From HXMU1420-2 sp040830545 (lineage in GTDB: Bacteria > Pseudomonadota > Alphaproteobacteria > Rhodobacterales > Rhodobacteraceae), in NCBI GenBank assembly GCA_040830545.1, contig JBFOMB010000090.1, forward strand, positions 1 to 41,798: a DNA stretch of 41,798 bases. Reading direction: 5' to 3'. Every line of letters starts with the position of its first letter. The stretch's first letter is position 1. The translations under genes were made by a program, and so were the position numbers. Under the pieces are notes generated by a model. It was given only the letters and a program-made list of their open reading frames with translations, made no database searches and was not told the DNA's origin. Below are positions 32,389 through 40,517 of this stretch, in pieces.

Positions 32389-34790
32389 CCCCGCATCGCC
32401 TTGCCGTCCGGGTCATAGGGCGACGGCGCGATGACCTTGGCCGCCCGTTCGACACCAACCACATGCACGCTCAGTTCGGTGCCCGGCGTGGCCTTGTCCC
32501 GGTCCACCAACGCCATGGCCAGCGACTTGCCCGTGTGATGGCCATAGGCACCCGAGGTCACAAACCCGACCTTTTCGCCATTGGACCAGACCGGTTCGTA
32601 ACCCGACGTATCCGCATCTGCGGCCTCAATATCCAGCGTCACCTGCACCTGCGCCGGACCATTCCCGTCCCGCTCGGCAATTGCGGCTGTGCGCCCGATG
32701 AAGTCACCCTTGTCCCAGGCGATCCAGCGATCCATGGCCGTCATGCCCGGCGTGCGGTCCTGAGTGAATTCCGCCGACCAGATCCCGAAACTCTTTTCGA
32801 TCCGCGTCGACAGCATGGCGTTGAACCCGACCTCGCGAATGCCCTCTTCGGCCCCGGCCTCTAGCAGGAGACGGCGTAAAGCGATGTGGTCGCCATAGCG
32901 GCAATTGATTTCATACCCCATCTCACCGGTCACCGACATGCGGGCGACATGCGCGCCAACCAGACCGATGTCATACTGACCGCAGCCCATGAATTTGAGG
33001 CCAGAGATATCCTGTTCCGCCACCTTCTCGATCACGGCGCGGGATTTCGGCCCGACAAGGCCGAAGCCGCCGATTTCCTCACCCAGATCGCGAATGGTCA
33101 CGCCGTCATCCAGATGGTCGTTGAACCAGCGCATGTGCCAGGCCCGAAGGTAATAGGACCCCATCAGCCACCACGTGCCATTGCCCCAGTTCAAGAGCGT
33201 CAGGTCACCCTTGAGCCGCCCTGTTTCGCTGAGCATCACCGCCAGCCGTGCACGGCCCGGCGCAGGCAGTTTGGTCGCCAACATCTTGTCCAGCCACACT
33301 TCGGCATTTGGGCCGGTGATTTCGTAGCGGGAGAAGCCGGAGATATCGAGGAGGCCAACGCCTTCGCGGATCGCCTTGCACTCTTCGCCCACGATGTCAT
33401 GAGCGTTCGACCGGCGCAGGGTTGGCGTTTCCTCGAACCCCTTGGGCGCGAAGTAAAGCGGCACTTCCATGTCCCAGCTCACACCCCATTTGCACCCGGC
33501 CTCGGTCATTGCGTCGTGTGCCGGGGTCATCTTCATCGGGCGGCCCGCGGGCAGTTGTTCGTTCGGATAGGTCATCACGAAGCGGCGGGAATAGAACTGC
33601 CCTGTGGTTTCGCGGATGTACCGCTTGTTCTCTGCAAACTTGCCATAACGGGCGACGTCCATGGACCACGCGTCCGCCTCTGGCTCGCCTTCGATCATCC
33701 ACTCGGCCAGCGTTTTGCCGACACCACCGCCCTGCAGGAAACCGGCCATGACCGCGCAGGCGCACCAATAGCCCGGCTTGCCCTGCACCGGACCCACCAG
33801 CGGATTGCCGTCGGGGGAGAAGGTGAAGGCACCGTTGACCCACGTCTTGATACCGACATCCTGGATCGAGGGATAGCGTTCAAACCCCAGCGTCAGCTCG
33901 TTTTCGATCCGATCCAGCTGTTCCTGAAACAGCTCTTCACCGTAGTTCCATGGCGCGCCGTCCATGGCCCAGTGTTCATGCTCGATCTCGTAGATGCCGA
34001 CCAACACGCCCTTCTGGTCCTGCCGCATGTAGGTAAACCCTTCGAGGTCCACGGTCATGGGCATTTCGAAGTCGGCAGCAGCAACCTCGGGCACGGTATC
34101 AGTCACCAGGTAGTGGTGCTTCAACGGCGAGACCGGCAGTTCGATCCCTGCCATGCGCCCCACCTGCTTGGCCCAGAGGCCACCGGCGTTCACCACATGC
34201 TCGCAGGTGATGTCGCCCTTGTCGGTTTTGACAATCCAGCCATCCCTGGTCTGGATCAGCGCGTCGACCTTGGTTTCCTCGTAGTATTCCGCGCCGCGTT
34301 TTTTTGCAGCGGTTGCGTAGGCCTGCACGGTGCCAGTGGTGTCGATGTAGCCCTCACGATCCGCCCACATCGCACCGATGATCCCGTCGGTGGACATGAT
34401 GGGGCAACGTTTCTGCGCCTCTTCCGGAGTCAGCAATTCGCAATCGTCGATGCCGATGGATTGGAAGATACGGTAATTGGCCTGCAACCATTCCCAGCGC
34501 TCAGGTGTCCCCGCTAGGGTCAGGCCACCGGTCATGTGCAGGCCGATATTCTGGCCGCTTTCCTTTTCGATCTCGCTCAGCAGGTCGATGGTGTAGGCCT
34601 GTAGCGACGCCATGTTCGGGTCGGCATTCAGCGCGTGGATGCCCCCCGCCGCGTGCCAGGAGGACCCGGACGCCAGACGCCGACGTTCCAGCATGACCAC
34701 ATCGGTCCAGCCGAGTTTTGCCAGATGGTACAGCACCGACGATCCGACAACCCCGCCGCCGATCACCACAACCCGATAATGCGATTTCAT
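32385..34790 (-). CDS. Dimethylglycine/sarcosine dehydrogenase-like FAD-GcvT fusion
   Basis: This 801-residue protein joins an FAD-dependent DAO domain (1 to about 370; GGGVVGSS near 11-18), a middle FAO domain and a C-terminal aminomethyltransferase (GcvT) domain (about 430-801). His46 in SSWHAAGG matches the covalent FAD-linking histidine of dimethylglycine dehydrogenase. The family oxidises an N-methyl group and hands the one-carbon unit to tetrahydrofolate. I use the ATG at 34790, preceded by GGGAGGA; an in-frame start 16 codons upstream lacks a site. First gene of the minus operon, followed by the MttB-like gene with an ATGA overlap. No signal peptide is apparent, so it acts in the cytoplasm. 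Confidence 0.9.
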   Translation of the reverse strand: MKSHYRVVVIGGGVVGSSVLYHLAKLGWTDVVMLERRRLASGSSWHAAGGIHALNADPNMASLQAYTIDLLSEIEKESGQNIGLHMTGGLTLAGTPERWEWLQANYRIFQSIGIDDCELLTPEEAQKRCPIMSTDGIIGAMWADREGYIDTTGTVQAYATAAKKRGAEYYEETKVDALIQTRDGWIVKTDKGDITCEHVVNAGGLWAKQVGRMAGIELPVSPLKHHYLVTDTVPEVAAADFEMPMTVDLEGFTYMRQDQKGVLVGIYEIEHEHWAMDGAPWNYGEELFQEQLDRIENELTLGFERYPSIQDVGIKTWVNGAFTFSPDGNPLVGPVQGKPGYWCACAVMAGFLQGGGVGKTLAEWMIEGEPEADAWSMDVARYGKFAENKRYIRETTGQFYSRRFVMTYPNEQLPAGRPMKMTPAHDAMTEAGCKWGVSWDMEVPLYFAPKGFEETPTLRRSNAHDIVGEECKAIREGVGLLDISGFSRYEITGPNAEVWLDKMLATKLPAPGRARLAVMLSETGRLKGDLTLLNWGNGTWWLMGSYYLRAWHMRWFNDHLDDGVTIRDLGEEIGGFGLVGPKSRAVIEKVAEQDISGLKFMGCGQYDIGLVGAHVARMSVTGEMGYEINCRYGDHIALRRLLLEAGAEEGIREVGFNAMLSTRIEKSFGIWSAEFTQDRTPGMTAMDRWIAWDKGDFIGRTAAIAERDGNGPAQVQVTLDIEAADADTSGYEPVWSNGEKVGFVTSGAYGHHTGKSLAMALVDRDKATPGTELSVHVVGVERAAKVIAPSPYDPDGKAMRG

Positions 34791-34979
34791 GACCGTTCCT
34801 CCCGTCAGATCCGGTGTCGCCTCCCACACACTAGACACATATGTCCAGTTCTCTGGATACTGAATATTTTTCCGACTGCGTCAAGAGTCGATTTCGCGCA
34901 GCGCTCGTCGGTCCCTTTCGGACCCTCCTCGCTCTGCGCCCTCTTGACGTAGTGCAAAAATCCCGGTCGGGATGGCGTC
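34791..34979. promoter_or_regulatory. Divergent control region with nested inverted repeats
   Basis: This 189-bp gap lies between the divergent DMGDH-like and aminotransferase genes. It contains an 8-bp palindrome ACATATGT (34837-34844), TCCAG-TTCT-CTGGA (34844-34857), GGTCC-CTTTC-GGACC (34910-34924), and a long-range inverted pair GTCAAGAG (34880-34887) and CTCTTGAC (34941-34948). The last pair puts a TTGACG hexamer facing outward on each strand: 34879-34884 on minus and 34944-34949 on plus. The minus copy is a good -35, with only a weak -10 (AGTATC) 17 bp away. The plus copy lies just 30 bp from the aminotransferase ATG, close for a promoter. Confidence 0.5.
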
Positions 34980-36275
34980 ATGAGCCAGCTTTATCCGTTT
35001 ACCGACCCCGCTGCCGCATCGCCCCGCCGGATCGTGTCCGGCGCGGGATGTACCGTGACCGACAGTGAAGGGAACCAGTTCTTCGACGCCGTGTCCGCGC
35101 TTTGGTGCAGCCCGCTGGGGTTCAATCCACCCCGGTTGCGGGACGCGATGACACGGCAGATGGACGATCTGGCCTATTACCACAGCTTCATGGGTCGGAC
35201 TCCGGACGTGACCGAGGAATTGGCGCGCATTTTGGGCGCGCGTCTGCCCGGACGGCTGAACCATGTGCTGTTCGGCAATGGCGGATCGGATGCGGTGGAT
35301 ACGGCAGCCAAGCTGGTGCGCTACTATCAGAACGCGCGCGGCAAGGCCGGGAAAACCCGGATCATTGCCCGCGACGGTGGGTATCACGGGTCCGGCGGGG
35401 TCAGCGCGGCGCTGACCTCCATGACCTATTGCCATGACGGGTTTGACGTTCCGGCCAGCGCGGTATTGCGGACGGGGCGGCCTCATTTCGCCGTGGATGC
35501 AGAGCCGGGCGAAGGCGAGGTGGCATTTTCCAAGCGCCGCGCTCAGGAGCTGGAGACGTTGATCCAAACCGAGGATGCCGGGACGATTGGCGCATTCATC
35601 GGGGAACCTGCCATTGGAGCAGGTGGTGTAATCCTGCCCCCGGACGGCTATTGGGCCGCGATTCAGGAAGTGCTGGCGAAACATGACATCCTGCTGATCG
35701 CGGATGAAATCATCACCGGCTTTGGCCGTACAGGCGAATGGTTCGCGTGCGAGACGTTCGGCATCGACGCGGACATGATGACAATGGCCAAACAACTGAC
35801 CGCGTCGGTCTTTCCCATGTCCGCCGTGGGCATGACGGACGACGTGCGCGATACCATCGCACAACAGGCGCATGAACTGGGGACATTTGGGCACGGCTTC
35901 ACCTATGGCGGGCACCCGGTTGGGGCTGCGGTCGCGTTGGAAACCATGGCGGTGTACGAGGAAATGGACCTGCCATCACACGTGAAGGCACGGGGCCAGA
36001 TCATAGCGAACTGGCTGGCAGACATCCGGGGCCACAACGCGGTGTACGATGTACGCTGCATCGGGATGCTGGGCGGCGTCGAAATGCGCGGGGACACGGA
36101 TCTGGGCGACAGTATCGGCCAACAGATTGGTCAGGCGGCAGAGAGGCGCGGCGTGTTCTTCCGCATCATCGGCAACGTGATCGCCATTGCACCGCCATAC
36201 ATCGCGACCGAGGACGATCTGAACGACGTCATGCGCGTCCTGTCCGAGTCGATTCGCGAGGTGTGTGGCGGGTGA
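34980..36275 (+). CDS. Class III PLP-dependent aminotransferase
   Basis: This 431-residue aminotransferase has the PLP-site Asp242 (ADEIITGFGRTG) and the PLP-binding Lys271 (MAKQLTAS). The GNGGSDAVDTAAKL segment (about 99-112) binds the phosphate. It resembles the omega-amino acid/diamine:pyruvate transaminase group. No strong ribosome site precedes the ATG. Its end overlaps the amidase start (GTGA), so the two form an operon; an amidase releasing an amino compound followed by transamination is a sensible pairing, but the substrate is unknown. Confidence 0.88.
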   Translation: MSQLYPFTDPAAASPRRIVSGAGCTVTDSEGNQFFDAVSALWCSPLGFNPPRLRDAMTRQMDDLAYYHSFMGRTPDVTEELARILGARLPGRLNHVLFGNGGSDAVDTAAKLVRYYQNARGKAGKTRIIARDGGYHGSGGVSAALTSMTYCHDGFDVPASAVLRTGRPHFAVDAEPGEGEVAFSKRRAQELETLIQTEDAGTIGAFIGEPAIGAGGVILPPDGYWAAIQEVLAKHDILLIADEIITGFGRTGEWFACETFGIDADMMTMAKQLTASVFPMSAVGMTDDVRDTIAQQAHELGTFGHGFTYGGHPVGAAVALETMAVYEEMDLPSHVKARGQIIANWLADIRGHNAVYDVRCIGMLGGVEMRGDTDLGDSIGQQIGQAAERRGVFFRIIGNVIAIAPPYIATEDDLNDVMRVLSESIREVCGG

Positions 36276-37693
36276 GCGATCTGGCCTATCTCTCGGCCAG
36301 CGAGGCCGCCGCGCGATTTCGGGATGGCAGCCTGTCGCCGGTCGAGTTGATGCAGGCCGTGATCGACCGGGCCAACGCAACCGAGCCAGCGATCAACGCG
36401 TTCACCTACCGCTACGATGAACAGGCGCTGGACGCGGCACGGCAGGCCGAATTGGCGTTTGCCAAGGGGGAATCGATGGGGCCGTTGGCCGGATTGCCTG
36501 TCGCGGTCAAGGACGCAGGCCATATCGCGGGGCAGCCGACGTCGGGCGGATCCCTCGCCATGCCGTATACGCCGCAGCCTCAGACCTCCCCCATCAACGA
36601 ACGCGTCTTGCAGGCCGGGGCGATCGTGCACGCGCGCAGCGCAACGCCCGAGTTTTCCTGCGCGGCTTATACCTGGTCCGACCGCTGGGGGATCACGCGG
36701 AACCCCTGGAACCCGGACATGACGCCCGGCGGCTCATCTGGCGGGGCCGGGGCGGCGCTGGCTGCCGGGTCTACGACGCTGGCAACAGGCAGCGACATTG
36801 GCGGGTCAATCCGCATCCCGGCCTCCTGCTGCGGCATCGTCGGTTACAAACCACCCCATGGCCGCAACCCGGTCGATGCACCCTTCAATCTGGACTTCTA
36901 CTGCCACACCGGCCCCATGGCGCGGACTGTCGGTGACACGATCCTGCTGCAAAACGCCATGTGCGGGCCACATCCGAAGGATACGACCACACTGCGCCCG
37001 AAGCTGCACTTGCCGACTGAGTTCGCCCCGGCAAAGGAGTTGCGGATCGCCTGGTCGATGGACCTTGGGTTTTTCGAGGTCGATCCTGACGTTGCCGCCA
37101 ACACCCGTGCCGCGCTGGACGTGTTCCGGGACCTCGGCGCGCAAGTGGATGAAATCGCCCTGCCCTGGGATTGGGGTGTGATCGACGCCGCGCTGACCCA
37201 CCTGCGCCATATCTTCGGAACCTCCATCGCCGTCGACCTGCCAGACAGCATGGACAAGCTGACCAGTTATGGCCGCGCTTTTGCCGAGGCCGGTCTGACG
37301 GTCACCTCGCAGGACTACTATGCCAGCCTTCTGCGAGCCGGGCGGATGGCCGTGGACTTTGCCGAGGCAATCGCGGGTTACGACCTGTTCATCTGCCCCA
37401 CCACAGCGCTGCCCGCTGTTCTAGCGGATTTCGACCAATCAACCGACCGGGTGGAGATCAACGGCAAGACCGTCGATGCGATGCTGGGCTGGGTCATGAC
37501 GGTACCCTTCAACATGCTGTCCCGCCATCCGGTCCTGTCGGTGCCGTCGGGCCGCGCCAGCAATGGCGTGCCGACGGGCATCCAGATTGTCGGGCATTCG
37601 TATCAGGACGAAGACGTGTTCCGTGCAGCCATGAGCTACGAGGCCGCTGCGCCGCATCTGTTCCTGGGTCGAAGGGCACCTCTGCCGATGTGA
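36272..37693 (+). CDS. Amidase signature family enzyme
   Basis: This 473-residue amidase has the complete Ser-Ser-Lys triad: Lys80 (VAVKDAG), the cis-Ser pair Ser155/Ser156 (GGSSGG) and nucleophile Ser179 (DIGGSIRIP). The family hydrolyses amides and some carbamates in the cytoplasm. I take the GTG at 36272, which overlaps the aminotransferase stop in a GTGA arrangement; another GTG at 36263 is possible and adds three residues. Substrate unknown. It ends the operon begun at 34980. Confidence 0.88.
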   Translation: MSDLAYLSASEAAARFRDGSLSPVELMQAVIDRANATEPAINAFTYRYDEQALDAARQAELAFAKGESMGPLAGLPVAVKDAGHIAGQPTSGGSLAMPYTPQPQTSPINERVLQAGAIVHARSATPEFSCAAYTWSDRWGITRNPWNPDMTPGGSSGGAGAALAAGSTTLATGSDIGGSIRIPASCCGIVGYKPPHGRNPVDAPFNLDFYCHTGPMARTVGDTILLQNAMCGPHPKDTTTLRPKLHLPTEFAPAKELRIAWSMDLGFFEVDPDVAANTRAALDVFRDLGAQVDEIALPWDWGVIDAALTHLRHIFGTSIAVDLPDSMDKLTSYGRAFAEAGLTVTSQDYYASLLRAGRMAVDFAEAIAGYDLFICPTTALPAVLADFDQSTDRVEINGKTVDAMLGWVMTVPFNMLSRHPVLSVPSGRASNGVPTGIQIVGHSYQDEDVFRAAMSYEAAAPHLFLGRRAPLPM

Positions 37694-37851
37694 ACTGGGG
37701 TCATCCACAAGTTACACGGATCGACCATATTCGACGCATCACTCCCAAAGTGGTACACTGCAAACGTGAATCCCCGACACAACATCTTGTAATGCGTGCG
37801 CGATCACCCATATGTGATGTATACAATCGTACACAATAAGAAGGGAGGCCC
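37694..37851 (+). promoter_or_regulatory. Promoter region of the YqiJ-flotillin operon with two palindromes
   Basis: These 158 bp hold no gene. ATCAC (37803-37807) and GTGAT (37814-37818) form an inverted repeat with a 6-bp spacer, directly followed by the palindrome TGTATACA (37818-37825). GGGAGG lies four bases before the ATG at 37852. TTGTAA upstream (near 37787) could be a -35, but no matching -10 at normal spacing is convincing. A dedicated regulator site is inference. Confidence 0.4.
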
Positions 37852-38607
37852 ATGCTCGACCCGTTTCTGACGGCCGCATATTTTCCGTTTACTCTGTCTC
37901 TTGGCCTGCTGGGCGGGCTGCTGGTGCTGGAACTGGTGTTTGCCTTGTTGGGTGGTACGCTACTGGGTGCCGGGGGCGAAGGGATAGACGCACCCGAGGT
38001 CGACGTTCCCGAATTGGAACTGGACCTCGACTTGGACCTGGACGGGTTGGACATTGATCCGGGCGATCTGGAACTGGCTGACATGGACGCGGCAGACACG
38101 GTCGCGGCAGACACGGGCGCATCTGGCGTGGCGGATTGGCTGGGCTTTGGCCGGATGCCTGCGGCGATCTGGCTGGCGTCCATGCTGATGGGCTTTGGCC
38201 TGGGCGGGATGACGGTGCAACTGCTGTTTACGTCCGTCTTCAGCGGCCCCCTGCCCTCGGCCATCGCAGCCATCCCTGCGATCTGCGGCGCGGTCGGTTT
38301 CACCCGCAGCTTCGGGTCCATGTTCGCGCGCCTCATCCCCAAGACCGAGACCGAGGCACTGTCTGAACGCCATCTGGGCCGTCGCAGGGGCGTGATCAGC
38401 CAGGGCACGGCCGCCCGTGGCCGCCCCGCCGAGGTCCGCGTTATCGACCGCTACGGCAACACACATTACCTGCGCGCCGAACCGCTTCGCGATACGGCAC
38501 GCATCCCGCAGGGCAGCGAAGTCATCGTCCTGCGACACCGGCGCGACGGGGGTTACCTGTTGGTGCCACTCACAGAAGGACAGATTCACCAAAAGGAGAT
38601 TGAATGA
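37852..38607 (+). CDS. yqiJ: YqiJ-like inner-membrane protein with OB-fold domain (flotillin partner)
   Basis: This 251-residue protein resembles E. coli YqiJ, an NfeD-like partner of flotillin. An N-terminal hydrophobic segment (about 8-40) is followed by an acidic Leu/Asp-rich loop (about 46-95, with alternating Asp-Leu runs), a second hydrophobic block (about 107-155) and a C-terminal OB-fold (about 170-245; RRGVISQGTAARGRPAEVRV). The acidic loop is longer and more regular than I expect for the family. The stop overlaps the flotillin start (ATGA), the usual arrangement for this pair. Confidence 0.85.
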   Translation: MLDPFLTAAYFPFTLSLGLLGGLLVLELVFALLGGTLLGAGGEGIDAPEVDVPELELDLDLDLDGLDIDPGDLELADMDAADTVAADTGASGVADWLGFGRMPAAIWLASMLMGFGLGGMTVQLLFTSVFSGPLPSAIAAIPAICGAVGFTRSFGSMFARLIPKTETEALSERHLGRRRGVISQGTAARGRPAEVRVIDRYGNTHYLRAEPLRDTARIPQGSEVIVLRHRRDGGYLLVPLTEGQIHQKEIE

Positions 38608-40271
38608 ACATGACTGTAATGCTGATCTATGTTGGCGCGTTCCTGGGATTCCTGCTGTTTACGGGGCTGGTCCTCGCCAGACTATATCGACGGGCGACGC
38701 GGGAAATCAGTGTGGTGCGAACCGGCGCAGGTGGCAAAAAGGTCATCATGGACGGCGGCACGTTGGTGGTGCCCCTGTTACACGAAGTCAGCCCGGTCAA
38801 TATGAAGACCCTGCGGCTGGAGGTGCAGCGCAATGGCGAGGCCGCGTTGATCACCAAGGACCGGATGCGTGTGGATGTGGGTGTGGAATTCTACGTCTCG
38901 GTATCCCCCACCGAAGAAGGGATTGCGCGCGCTGCGCAGACGCTGGGCGACCGCACCTTTGACGTGGAACAACTGCGCGAAATGATAGAGGGCAAGCTGA
39001 TTGACGGCCTGCGTGCCGTGGCCGCCCAGATGACAATGGACCAGCTTCACGAAAACCGCGCGGACTTTGTTCAGGAGGTTCAGAACACCGTGTCCGAGGA
39101 CCTGACCAAAAACGGTCTGTCGCTGGAATCCGTCTCTCTCACCGCGCTGGACCAAACCCCGTTCGAGGCGCTGGACGAAAACAACGCCTTCAACGCCGTC
39201 GGCATGCGCCGCCTGGCCGAGGTCATCGCAAATTCCAAGAAAGAGCGCGCGCAGATTGATGCGGACGCAGAAGTCGCCGTGCGCAAGGCCGCGATGGAAG
39301 CGGAGCGCCAGAAGCTGACAATTGATCAGCAGGAAGAACAGGCGCGGATCGCCCAGACGCAAGAGATCGAGACGATGAAGGCCGCACAAGAGGCCGAGAT
39401 CTCAGCCCGCTCCGAAGACAGTCAACGCGAGGTCGAACGCGCGCGGATTGCACGGGAAGAAGCCGTGCGCGCGGCAGAGATCGAGCGTGAGCGCAAGCTG
39501 CGCGAGGCGGAGATCACCAAGGAACGCGAGCTGGAAGTCGCCAATCAGGAACGTCAGATCATCATCGCGCAAAAGTCCGAAGAGGAAAGCCGCGCACGTG
39601 CCTCAGCCGACCTTGCCCGCGCCGAAGCGACCAAAGCGACCGAGGCGGTCACCACCGCCCGCGAAGTGGCCGAGGCCGAGCGTCAGAAACAGATCGCCCT
39701 GATCGAAGCTGCGCGAGAGGCGGAGCGTGAGGCGACCAAGATCCGTCTGGCGGCGCAGGCCGAAAAGGATGCTGCACAGGACCGCGCTGATGCCCGTCGT
39801 GAAGAGGCGCAAGCAGATGCAGACGCAATCAGCATCCGGTCGGAGGCCAAGAAGAAAGACATGCTGGCCGAGGCAGAGGGCCGTCGCGCCATCACCGACG
39901 CGGAAAACGCGCTGTCCCCGGACCTGATCGGCATGAAGGTGGACCTGGCCCGGCTGGAAGCAATGCCCAAAGTACTGGCAGAGGCGGTGAAGCCTGCTGA
40001 GAAGATCGACTCGATCCGCATTCACCAGGTCTCTGGCCTGAATGGCGCGGGTGGGGCTGGCACGGGTGGCGGAGACGCCAAGGCCCCGATCAACCAGGCG
40101 CTCGATTCCATCATGGGCATGGCGGTACAGATGCCTGCGCTCAAGAAGCTCGGTGACGAGTTGGGGCTGAGCATGGACGGCACCATCCGCGACCTGACCG
40201 AGACACCCCCGGCAGAGGCCGAGCCGCCAGCAATCGAGGCGGAGGAAACCGAGACCCTGCCCAAGGCATAA
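38604..40271 (+). CDS. yqiK: Flotillin, YqiK type
   Basis: This 555-residue flotillin has an N-terminal membrane anchor (about 3-24), an SPFH/band 7 domain (about 35-210) and a very long charged helical region (about 210-440) rich in Glu, Arg and Ala heptads, often EAER-like, predicted as coiled coil. A Gly-rich patch (near 478-490) and an acidic C-terminus follow. Flotillins scaffold membrane microdomains and form large rings or assemblies. The coupling to a YqiJ-like gene is diagnostic of the YqiK branch. Clients are not evident from the neighbours. Confidence 0.92.
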   Translation: MNMTVMLIYVGAFLGFLLFTGLVLARLYRRATREISVVRTGAGGKKVIMDGGTLVVPLLHEVSPVNMKTLRLEVQRNGEAALITKDRMRVDVGVEFYVSVSPTEEGIARAAQTLGDRTFDVEQLREMIEGKLIDGLRAVAAQMTMDQLHENRADFVQEVQNTVSEDLTKNGLSLESVSLTALDQTPFEALDENNAFNAVGMRRLAEVIANSKKERAQIDADAEVAVRKAAMEAERQKLTIDQQEEQARIAQTQEIETMKAAQEAEISARSEDSQREVERARIAREEAVRAAEIERERKLREAEITKERELEVANQERQIIIAQKSEEESRARASADLARAEATKATEAVTTAREVAEAERQKQIALIEAAREAEREATKIRLAAQAEKDAAQDRADARREEAQADADAISIRSEAKKKDMLAEAEGRRAITDAENALSPDLIGMKVDLARLEAMPKVLAEAVKPAEKIDSIRIHQVSGLNGAGGAGTGGGDAKAPINQALDSIMGMAVQMPALKKLGDELGLSMDGTIRDLTETPPAEAEPPAIEAEETETLPKA

Positions 40272-40291
40272 TGCAAACCTGTCCACACATG

Positions 40292-40476
40292 ACACCGAAG
40301 CCCCGGACTTGATCCGGGGCCTCCTGGCGTTTTGGAACTGTATCCACGTGAGGAAAGTTTCGCATTGGCGAGCGTGCATCGGCCTCTCACACATTTCGCA
40401 AGCTCAATGTGTTGCCGGCAGGCGTTTACCGCAAACGCCGCGAGGTCCCGGATCAAGTCCGGGACTGCGATGGTGT
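40292..40476. repeat. Inverted pair of REP-like palindromes
   Basis: Two palindromes occur in opposite orientation. The first is GCCCCGGA-CTTGA-TCCGGGGC (40300-40320) and the second GTCCCGGA-TCAAG-TCCGGGAC (40445-40465). Their flanks are also inverted repeats: CCGGGGCCTCCTGGCGTTT (40314-40332) against the complement of AAACGCCGCGAGGTCCCGG, 16 of 19 matching. ACACC (40292) and GGTGT (40472-40476) mark the outer ends. The whole can fold into a large cruciform or RNA stem. The core is a repeat I recall as widespread in alphaproteobacteria. It lies between convergent operons and may end transcription from both. Confidence 0.8.
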
Positions 40477-40517
40477 TTGGTGGCAAGCGGCGCGTTCCAT
40501 TTGAAAGCGCGCTTGGA

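Noticed and set aside
30835..32418. 527-codon plus-strand frame opposite the MttB-like gene
   Set aside because: No domain recognisable, no ribosome site; explained by codon structure of the real gene.
32886..34517. 543-codon plus-strand frame opposite the DMGDH-like gene
   Set aside because: Antisense shadow: the minus-strand frame has clear FAD and GcvT motifs, while this one has none.
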